Below, in pieces: positions 55,218 to 64,000 of a stretch of DNA of 64,000 nucleotides. Numbering within the stretch: the stretch's first letter is position 1; every line of letters starts with the position of its first letter. The stretch spans positions 310,001 to 374,000 of the forward strand of contig QXJR01000006.1 of assembly GCA_020975725.1 (NCBI GenBank), read 5' to 3'. The DNA is from Picocystis sp. L7 (Eukaryota; Chlorophyta; Picocystophyceae; Picocystales; Picocystaceae). The notes beneath the pieces were generated by a model. It was not told the origin of the DNA, did not search any database, and saw only the letters and a list, made by a program, of their open reading frames with translations. Both the position numbers and the translations under genes were made by a program.

Positions 55218-57096
55218 ATCATTGATTTGGCGAGGACTACCTATTCTCATCTTTCGCACAGTACTCAACTGATTTTCAGGAAGCATAGAAAAATTATTTC
55301 AGATGTGGATTGGGAAGTCCCTGCCATTCTCAGTCATGGGAAGGTATCGACGACATTGAAGATGGACTTGAAGCCAAGTAGATTTGCCATGCTATGCAAA
55401 AACCTGTGTACCCCCTTCTTCTTTGTTTGATATTCGCGGGAATGCAGTCGATCCACCTGATCCATCCTTGGAGAAACATGGTGCAAAGCGCTTTCATTGT
55501 AGTTGGGCCACACACTATTTCGATCCAAATTTCATTGCGGAACCTGTGTAAGCGATTTGGGTTGCATAATCCTATCGAGTCCATGCAAGCGGCAGGCGAG
55601 AGAATCTCGAGGGGAATCTCTCTAATCACAATTTGAGTTAGAAATCTGGAGAGGGTAAGATTGGTTGACAGAGATACGACAATTCCATGGTTTAGAGATT
55701 GGATCAGGCCTGAGAGTTACTTTTACAGCAACTTCAGCACTGTGCCGCTTCTATGCAACGCTGCCGAATTGGCGCTCTCATGCCTTACTCTGGCATTGAA
55801 TAAAAGTCGTCCAAATGTTTTTCGCTAAAAGGAAGGCAAACATGCCCTCACGCGCTCAAGTATGCTTTTGAACATGGGAATGGTTTTCAACGTGCCAGGA
55901 TGCAAAAACCTTTAGATATTGCCCACAACAATCGCAACATGCGCAAACCTTCATTTGCATGGGTATGCAAGTGCGTAGCCCCATGCTAGTCCATTCCAGA
56001 CGTATTGCTGAGCATTTGTTCCAGACTAAAAGGCTCAAATCGATCTACAGTTGACTCACAAGACCACACCGCTATGATCAAACGTAATGCAATATTCTTG
56101 TCGAGGAACGAATAAGCTAATACCTCCTATCTCTGTAAAAACTATGCGACATGATTTGCTTTGAGCATTGTAATCTTGCTTGAGCCTTGAGGGTAAATCT
56201 TGGCCATGATGCATCGACTTGACCTTTGACGAAAAGTGCGAGTGGTTACCGAACATCTAGGGCAACACCAAGAGCGCAATTTTCTTGAGGGAGCAAGCAT
56301 CGTTGTGCGACGATGATTGAATCACTATTCGTTCACGGCCGGAATCGATAGGGGTTCACCTTTCGGAAGGGGGAGATTCGACGATCTACATCGTGGAAAC
56401 CTTCGCATCCCATCGTCACGTTGGAGAAGGAAGGAACACGTTTGGGCAAACCGCCGTCGTTCTTGTCATCTTGGAAGTACAACGCTCGCGATTTTGGGAT
56501 TCTTTCCCTACCGTGGATCGAATATGAATTGTTGCTACGCCTTCGCACAATGCGGGGTGCTATTGCTTCCTTCCCGTGCACGGTTCCGTGCCTTGGAGCA
56601 CGCGCACCGTCCACACCGAGCGTGGTAACGCATCCATTTTGGTTCTCTTCCCGGCATTTTGCGCGCTGGGATCGTGCACGGTGTCCGTGCATCCCCCGCA
56701 AGGACGGACGGTTCCTTCGGGCTCGACGCGACCTCTCTTTGATTCCTTCGGTTCCTGCCATCCTCTGCCCATCCTTCCCCTTCTTGCCAATCGGTGCCAT
56801 TGTTTGTGGTCCGGAGCACGAATCCATCCCCCGTTCGTCCCACCGTTCTCTTTGCACGTCCTTCCTCACGGACACGAACCGACGTGCTCCTCGGTTCTTC
56901 CCCCTTTCTCCCTTGGATGGGAACCTCGGATCCTTGGTTCATCGGTGGAGCGAACCCCGGATGGGGGGATGGGGGGATTGGGGCGTCCAGAGGTTCTAGA
57001 AGCCGAAGCAAAGCACGACGAGGGCATTTGACGATCCTCACTTCCATCGGATTCGTGCTTGGGTTCGGACACGCGCGTCCGCTTCGCACGGATCGC
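55218..57096. other. Intergenic, possible tail of the fucosyltransferase remnant
   Basis: 55220-55640 has broken protein-like pieces that may continue the decayed glycosyltransferase. 55640-56300 is AT-richer with nothing recognised. 56300-57090 is GC-rich upstream sequence of exportin. Confidence 0.4.
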
Positions 57097-60000
57097 ATGG
57101 AGCAGGCGTACGTCCTGCTGGACGCCAGTGCGCCCCTGGACGTGAAGCTGCTGGAACGAACGGTGGAGACGTTCTACAACGCAGGAGGGAAGGAAGAGGT
57201 GAGCGAGACGCCCGGCGTGCGAGAAAGACACGAGACGAAAGCGAAAGAGACGATGAAAAGGAGGAACGACCCCTTTACGAGGACGAGGGGATGGCTGACC
57301 GAAAGAGGGGACGGATGCGACGCAGAGAGATGCCGCCAAGAAGATCCTCGAAGCGCTCAAAGAAGAACCGTCCTCCTGGGCCAGAGTGGACGCCGTGCTG
57401 GAAGAAAGCCAAAGCATGCTCACCAAGTTCTTCGCACTGCAGGTGCGTGCCGTGGAAACGCGTCGATGCTATAGGAAGCGCAGCTGAAGACGGACACGCG
57501 CTGACGGACGGACGCATGAACGAACGAACGTGCGTGGTGCACGCCCTACGAAACAGATCCTCGAAACCGCGATCAAAACCAGGTGGAACATCATCCCCGC
57601 TCAACAACGCGAGGGGGTCAGGAACTTCATCTCCAACCTGATCATCAAGATGTGCAGCTCCGAAGCCAGTGCGCGGAGGGAGCACTCTTTGCTAGCCAAG
57701 CTCAACGTCGTCCTGGTTCAAATTCTCAAACAAGACTGGCCGCAGAAGTGGCCCACCTTCATACCTGACATTGTTGGGGCAGCCAAGACCAGCGAAGTCC
57801 TTTGCGAAAATGTGATGGTCATCCTCAAGCTCCTTTCCGAAGAAGTGTTCGACTTTTCAAGAGACGAGCTCACCCAGGCCAAAACCAAACAGCTGAAAAT
57901 GTCGCTGAACCAGGAGTTTGCGCAAATTCACGCACTCTGCGTTTTCGTCCTCACGGCAAGCACGCGCCCCTCCCTGCTGAAGTGCACACTGGAGACCCTT
58001 CTGGTATTTCTAAGCTGGATCCCTATCGGCTACATCTTCGAAGGACAGCTGGTGGAAGTGCTTCTCTCCATGTTTTCGAACCCAGAACTTAAGAGCTTGA
58101 GCTTGCAGTGCCTCACAGAGGTTGTCACATTGACGATTCCAGAGTATGAACCCCATATCTACCAGCTGTATATTGTGCTGTTCTCGAAACTGGAGAGGGA
58201 AATGTTCGTGGGGGAAGCAAGTCCACAAAGGGTGTATGCAGAAGGGACAGATGCAGACAGAGATTTCATCCAGCAACTGGCGATATTCCTAGTCTCCTTC
58301 TTCTTGGGTCATCGTGCATACCTCGAGGAAGATACCTCCAGACACCAGTCGCTAGTAGTTGGACTGGAGTATCTGGTACAGATAAGCTATGTGGATAGCT
58401 TGGAAGTCTTCAAGATCTGTTTGGACTATTGGCACTCGTTACTCAAGCATCTGTTTGAGCTGCACTGTTCGAGTGTCATGGGCCCAGTGGCATTGCCCAC
58501 ACTATCTACTGCCCCGGGGTTTGAAGGAGGGGGCGGAGAGGGAGTGCAACCAGGTCTGCACCTTTATACAACCACCCTGTCACACTTGCGCCTACTAATG
58601 ATTGCACGCATGGCCAAGCCCGAGGAGGTCATTGTGGTGGAAGATGAAAATGGAAATGTCATTCGTGAACGTCTGAAAGATAATGATGAGTTGACAAGGT
58701 ACAAAATGATGAGAGAAGCTCTCGTGTACCTCTCCCACCTTGATCACGATGATACAGAATCGCAAATGATTTCGAAGTTGAAGAAGCAATTGAATGGGAG
58801 TGAGTTTGGATGGGGGCCGTTGAATCGCCTTTGTTGGGCGATTGGCAGTGTCAGTGGAACTTTCAATGAAGAACAAGAGAATAGGTTTTTGGTTTCAGTG
58901 ATTCGAGATTTGTTAAACCTCTGTGAACACACTAGGGGTAAAGACCATAAGGCCGTGATTGCATCTAACATCATGTATGTGGTGGGCCAGTATCCAAAGT
59001 TTCTTCGGCAGCATTGGAAATTTCTGAAAACCGTGGTGAACAAGCTCTTTGAATTTATGCATGAAACACATCCTGGCGTGCAAGACATGGCGTGTGACAC
59101 ATTCCTTAAGATTTGCAGTAAATGCAAGAAAAAGTTTGTGGTGGTGCAGGCTGGTGAAGCCGAACCGTTCCTGGCAGAACTTGTCAGAAACCTGCCATCG
59201 GTTATTGATAAATTGGAGGATCATCAAGTACACATCTTCTTTGAAGCTGCAGCTGTCATCGTGGCCGTAGAGGATGAACCTCAGCAACGGTCTCTATACC
59301 TTGCTCGGTTAATGGATCCTCCAAATGGTACCTGGGATACCATTCTTAACCAAGGGTTCCCAGAAGGAAATCCTGACTTTGGGTTCTTTTCTAGGCAAGA
59401 TATTTCCAAGAGCATCACAAGCATCTTGCAGACAAACATTGCCGCCTGCACCAGCCTAGGCTCTTATTTTGAACCACAGTTGCAGCGTATTTTCCCTGGG
59501 ATTATCAAGATATATGAGTGCTATGCTGTGCTTGTTGAAAGGCAACTAGCGACAGGGGGGGTTCATGCAGCAAAAACGAGTGTTGTTAGGCATCTTAGGA
59601 GTGTGAAGGGTTCTGTATTGAGATTGCTGACCCTTTTCATTGAAAGCAGTGCTGGTTCGCAGACAACCCTCCAACAGATTGCAGTTTCTTTGGGTGAGCC
59701 AATTTTGAAAGACTATGGCACATGCGCCTCTCCTGATGCGCGGGAGGCAGGGGTTCTGTCCCTGTATGCTGCGATGATTGATAAGCTTGGGGAGTCTGCA
59801 CAGCCCCTGCTCCCGCAACTATTAGAGTACACTTTTGAGAGCACCTTGTCCATGATCACGGCGAACTTTGAAGACTATCCAGATCACAGGTACAACTTCT
59901 TCTCTCTCCTTAGAACTATTGCCACACACTGTTTTGGGGCCCTGTTTGTGTTGCCAGGCGCAGAATTTACACGGGTCATGGATGCGGTGATCTGGGCCAT

Positions 60001-60568
60001 TAGACATGCGGAGAAAAACATTGCAGACGTCGGTTTGACTACCCTTTTCCGCCTCCTTCGCAGTGTATCACAGAGTCAACACTGCGTTCCATTCTATCGA
60101 GCCTACTACATGAAGCTGCTGCAGGAGGTATTTGCCCTGCTGACAGATACTTTCCACAAGCCAGGTTTCAGCATGCATGCTACCATCCTCAAGTACATGC
60201 TTTCCTTGCTTGATAATGATGGTGTGTTGGCCAATGAACCTATCTGGGAGGGGCCTGGAAACCTGTACCCTAGCAACCGTGCTTTTGTGCATGGTAAGTT
60301 GGAAGAAATTTTGGTCACTTCCTTCCCCAATTTTAACAAACAGCAGATCACGCAGTTTGTGAATGGGTTGTTCAAATATCAGGGTACAGACCAGACCGCA
60401 TTCAAATCGCATCTCAGGGACTTCTTGGTTGCCAGCAAAATGTATTCAGGGGATGAGCCGGTTTTTGCGAGTGATCCTGCAGACGAGTACAGCCAGCACT
60501 CCCAGGTGCACCCAACTCAGGCAGGCATTGCTGCAGCTGGCCTGAATGCGGAAGATATGAATGCTTAG
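57097..60568 (+). CDS. XPO1: Exportin-1 (CRM1) nuclear export receptor
   Basis: Exons 57097-57198, 57326-57442 and 57557-60568 give 1076 residues, the normal CRM1 length. Exon 1 is MEQAYVLLDASAPLDVKLLE..., exon 2 RDAAKKILEALKEE...TKFFALQ, and exon 3 resumes ILETAIKTRWN, the importin-beta N-terminal domain. Junctions are GAG/GTGAGC...CGCAG and CAG/GTGCGT...AACAG, both phase 0. Later blocks match plant XPO1 almost word for word: AAKTSEVLCENVMVILKLLSEEVFDFS, LSWIPIGYIFE, LEYLVQISYVD, and the NES groove region around LNRLCWAIGSVSG and DTFLKICSKCKKKF. Exports leucine-rich-NES cargo through nuclear pores with RanGTP. Both introns lie in the first 460 bp; the remaining 3 kb is one exon. Stop TAG. 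Confidence 0.97.
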
Positions 60569-63170
60569 TGCGACGATACAAGTATCCATCTTTTTGCTTG
60601 GAGAGTTCTGTCTGCTGGAACCTCTTGTGGGTTGCATGACAGCTTGGACCAGAGGGATACATGCGATCGATCTTCCAACGTCCCTTACCAGTGGAGCTAC
60701 TCCAGGCAAACCTATATTGGTACTGCTCGGTACACAATCCTTCAAAATAAGTAATGATTATCATCCAGCTGCCCCTTTCTCAGCGTTTGATGGGGCATCC
60801 GGCCTCTTCCCATGCAGTTCGAATGCAATGTTGTCTGGCAGTCGAAGTTGTTGTTTCAGCGCCAGGTTTGCCTTGAATATGAATTGGAAACTACTCGGTT
60901 GTATACCCAATACGCTGTTCCATCCCCTCCATGCGCATTTTATAGACGAAAGCATCCTTGCATCCAAGGTATACTCAATATTACGCTTCCTTTTTTACCC
61001 TGATCATTTGCTCACTTCTCAAGGTAAAGCTAGAGCATGCACATCCAACGTGAGTTGCGAATTGAACTGTGAGCTTGTCTTTTACAACCCCGCATTTGCA
61101 AGTCATAATTTCCCACCCTGCCATGGTGTGGGATTTAGTCTTGGTTTGCCATAAGCGGAACATGCCGTGAGCCACATCAAAATCTACGAGAACCGATTGT
61201 GGGCCTCTAAGGAACAGAACCGAAGGTGTCCCCCAACGATATTCTTACCTTTCGTTCCTTCATGTATGGACCATAAAGTTTTCTTCTCATTCCCGGCAAA
61301 GTTGAAACCTCGAGAAATCTTACATTATCTTCACGAGAAGATCACCAAAGTTCTGAGTCCCTTATGCTTTCACTGCCCTTAAGCCCTAGCGCATGTCTAG
61401 ATTGGTAGATTGGAATATTTTGATGCAAGCATGCGGTACTGTGTTTCGATAGCTTGCAACGGAAAGAAGGACGAGTCCTTCACAAGCGTGTTCCTCATGT
61501 GTATGCTATCGCTTGCCGACTCCCACCTTGGTCATACATGTACACATATCTAGTGAGAAGTAAAGAAGCAATCATCACACGTACTCGAGGAGGATTTGCA
61601 GAGACGACGCCTCGGAACGAAGTTCTGTTGCATCTATCATGATTATTCCATCCTCCTAGCAAACTTTGTGGCACTCTAGCTCCACTCCATAGTTCACATG
61701 TATGTTGGCGATGAACCGTTTCACTTGCATCTTGTTGAGAAGGTGATACTTTTTGCGCTGGTCTACTCCATAAAACATGGGGTCTATGGAACGTAAGCCA
61801 TAAGTGAAGTCAGACTGCCCATGATGCAACCCGAGGATATCCACAAGTCGGCAAGTGTCAAAGGGATACAAGGTCCATGCCTGACGGTATTGATCCAATC
61901 CCCGACAAGGGGTTTAGTTTTCCACAGCAATAGGTCTAAATATCTAACACTGTTGCTTGTTGCGGGGAGGCCGAAGTAGACGGAATCATATGTGGTCTAG
62001 GACCGTTAGAACACCTTGCAATAGAGTGAACATTCTTCATATCCGAAAGGTAATCTCCACAAGAATGGAGTTAGATAAGGGTTTTTTGCAATAAATCGCC
62101 AGCCGCCTTTGCTCAAGAAGATCCGAGGGTGTTGAATCTATTCGTTTGTTTACTGCGAACCTTTTGGAGCAAAAAAATCTCTATTCATGGCGAATGATGA
62201 TTATCCCCTTGCTGCGCGTGAGTCTCGCCACTTCTACCACGACTTTGGGACGAATTTTGAATGCTTGTGCCCGTGCATCCATAAATAGATCTTACGTTGT
62301 TCTTACATTGAAAATGGATGTGCTTTGAAAATTGAAGCCAGATTCGGAAACAATTCGTTCCTCACATATGATTACCAAGTCCTCCTCTAGACCTTTGCCT
62401 TGGATCTTTAACACATCGTACTCGCTTGGCTTCTTCTAAGAAGCTATGCAGTTTTCGACTTGACATTATCCTGTTGAGCCTTTGTGCAAGCCAAGTTGAG
62501 CTAGCACATATCGGGTCTGAGCGTTTCTTCCGCTCCATTTCACTGTGATTCCGAAACAAGGTCATCATAATCAGTGCTGTTTTCGACCGTGTTGGGCGTA
62601 CACGTGGTATGTCCTTAAGGAGAGAGCAACATGAGATTTCGTCATTCCTATTTGCCATTCCTGGACATCAACATGTCCGCAGCTCAGATGGAGTGTCCGC
62701 ATGAAGAATTTTCGACTGCTGACAGATACAGCATAAGTAGAGCAAACGGCTTCTTTGCGAATCGAGCACAACTCAGTGTCCCTTCATTACAACAACTCGT
62801 AGACCCACAAAATGGCAGGGGCGCAGACACCACCTTGCCCTGGCCATGCAATGCATGCTATCCCAAGCCCACAAGAGCAAATACGTTCACGGTTGTATGA
62901 GGGACGATTAAAAGCAATCCCTGCCTTAAAAAAATGTCGATTCGCAAATTCCCTTCCTGACATGTTGGATGCACCCGTGAAGTATCAATTATTGCCAGAA
63001 AAAGAACATACCACAATCACTGTTGAATGGCCACTGCTGGTAGTTTACCTTTGAACAGTCTCCTGGCAAGAAAGCGGGAGATGGACTCAGTTTCCGTGAT
63101 TTAAAAGTGTCCCGAGCAACAACAAGTACAGGGACGGATGATGTATCCCTTGATTGCAACTGAACCTTCA
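60569..63170. other. Decayed AT-rich DNA, no gene recognised
   Basis: 3' flanks of exportin and the RAP-like gene (convergent). A minus-strand stretch at 61656-61898 (DQYRQAWTLYPFDTCRLVDI...) is protein-like and may be an old transposase piece; I cannot assign it. No RNA gene or repeat array seen. Confidence 0.4.
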
Positions 63171-64000
63171 CTAGCATGCCACATCGGGATCCTCCAGCTT
63201 TCTCTCCCAATCAAGACAAACCAAATCGTCAACAGAACCCAATTCCAAGCCAGCAGTAAGGCTCTGGCTCAGATACCGAACATGCTTGCCGTCCCCCGGG
63301 TGCTCTTTTACTGCCCAATCCCACTCTGAGAGAGAAATGCCAACGCATGCCCACCCCTTCCCTTCCAAGATTCGATGCCCCACCGATTCCCTGGGGATGT
63401 GGCTTGGTATATCCTCCAGCCCTATACCGAGGTTTCGCAGGTACAGCACCACCCCCTTGCTTTCTGTTGCAATGACGAGGCCAGGGCAAGGGCCGAAAGG
63501 TGTGGTGCACATCCTCTCAAAAGGAATGCACAGTGATCTCAGCCCTTCCTCCAACGCCTCAAAGGCTGCGTAGTCATCAAAAGCTGAGCTCGGCACATCC
63601 AGCTGCTCCGCTGCCCACAGGAGCAATGATGGATCTGGAGTCAGGTCCAGCAAAGGTTGCTGGAGGAGAAAGAAATATGCCCTGGCAATTTCTTTCACTT
63701 CTTCTTCCAGATCAGCCTGACCGCTTGAAGCTCTTGAGACCATCCCAACCAGCCGGCATAGTGCAGGGGCGTACAATTTGGAGCCTTCCAGATTCCAGGT
63801 CGTCAGGGCCCACAGAAGCTCAGTGATTTCTCGAGCCCCTTGTTCTGAGATCTTTTCTTCACCATCCTTCTCCATTACCTCCAGCATTCCCCTGGGCTTG
63901 TACTCGAGCATGGCAAAGGCGAGTAGATCTCTGCACCATTTCTTTCTCTGCTCCATACTCTCTTTCTCTTTGATTAACCTCTCTTCAATTTTGTGCAGGA
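63171..64000 (-). CDS. RAP/FASTK-like organelle RNA-binding protein, C-terminal part
   Basis: Partial: the frame runs off the right edge of the window; about 276 C-terminal residues are visible. The sequence is helical and Leu-rich (REITELLWALTTWNLEGSKL, LCRLVGMVSRAS), like the repeats before RAP domains in algal OPR and FASTK proteins. Near the end VGHRILEGKGWACVGISLSEWD matches the RAP-domain core 'HR.LL...GW.V..I...EW'. Such proteins bind organelle RNAs and control their processing or translation. The RAP match is short and by eye, so the family call is moderate. Stop TGA. Confidence 0.55.
   Translation of the reverse strand, partial: LHKIEERLIKEKESMEQRKKWCRDLLAFAMLEYKPRGMLEVMEKDGEEKISEQGAREITELLWALTTWNLEGSKLYAPALCRLVGMVSRASSGQADLEEEVKEIARAYFFLLQQPLLDLTPDPSLLLWAAEQLDVPSSAFDDYAAFEALEEGLRSLCIPFERMCTTPFGPCPGLVIATESKGVVLYLRNLGIGLEDIPSHIPRESVGHRILEGKGWACVGISLSEWDWAVKEHPGDGKHVRYLSQSLTAGLELGSVDDLVCLDWERKLEDPDVAC

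Noticed and set aside
1-64000. CRISPR array, rRNA or phage cluster
   Set aside because: No regular short repeats with spacers and no rRNA signatures; gene content is plainly eukaryotic nuclear.

Overview
The window is nuclear DNA of a green-lineage (Viridiplantae) alga. The evidence is a TOC159-type chloroplast import receptor, a large-subunit-type ADP-glucose pyrophosphorylase with a plastid-style leader, a MOC1 chloroplast Holliday-junction resolvase, a Shewanella-like plastid phosphatase and a nuclear-encoded bacterial-type ribosomal protein S6. These sit beside ordinary eukaryotic genes: DNA polymerase epsilon, exportin-1, RPL38, a Has1/DDX18 helicase and a mitochondrial phosphate carrier. 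Genes are GC-rich and nearly intron-free. The few introns are short GT-AG introns at the 5' ends of genes. I cannot name the species.

Layout: 0.1-2.2 kb, MFS anion transporter and a convergent unidentified small gene. 2.2-5.9 kb, AT-richer decayed DNA that holds a fossil resembling a Fanzor/TnpB (OMEGA) nuclease. 5.9-25 kb, the main gene-dense block: DDX18, MOC1, RPL38, bS6, POLE catalytic subunit, SLP phosphatase and ABT1/ESF2. 24.8-26.0 kb, mitochondrial phosphate carrier. 26.3-35.0 kb, a Mutator-like element with about 646-bp terminal inverted repeats, an 11-bp target duplication and an open transposase; a young Ty1/copia element with two 482-bp LTRs has inserted into its right repeat. 36-49 kb, serine hydroxymethyltransferase, TOC159-like receptor, a doubtful small gene, mitochondrial EF-Tu and AGPase. 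50.7-51.7 kb, a small element with perfect 45-bp inverted ends. 52-55.2 kb, two adjacent decayed glycosyltransferase genes (exostosin/GT47-like and fucosyltransferase-like). 57.1-60.6 kb, exportin-1. 60.6-63.2 kb, decayed DNA. The window ends inside a RAP/FASTK-like gene.

The live genes fall into three jobs: translation and ribosome building (DDX18, RPL38, bS6, EF-Tu, ABT1), plastid function (TOC receptor, AGPase, MOC1, SLP, bS6) and core nuclear or mitochondrial housekeeping (POLE, XPO1, phosphate carrier, SHMT). Several organelle genes have a first exon that codes for little more than the targeting peptide. Exon-intron models here come from reading splice signals, phase and family alignment by eye, without transcripts.
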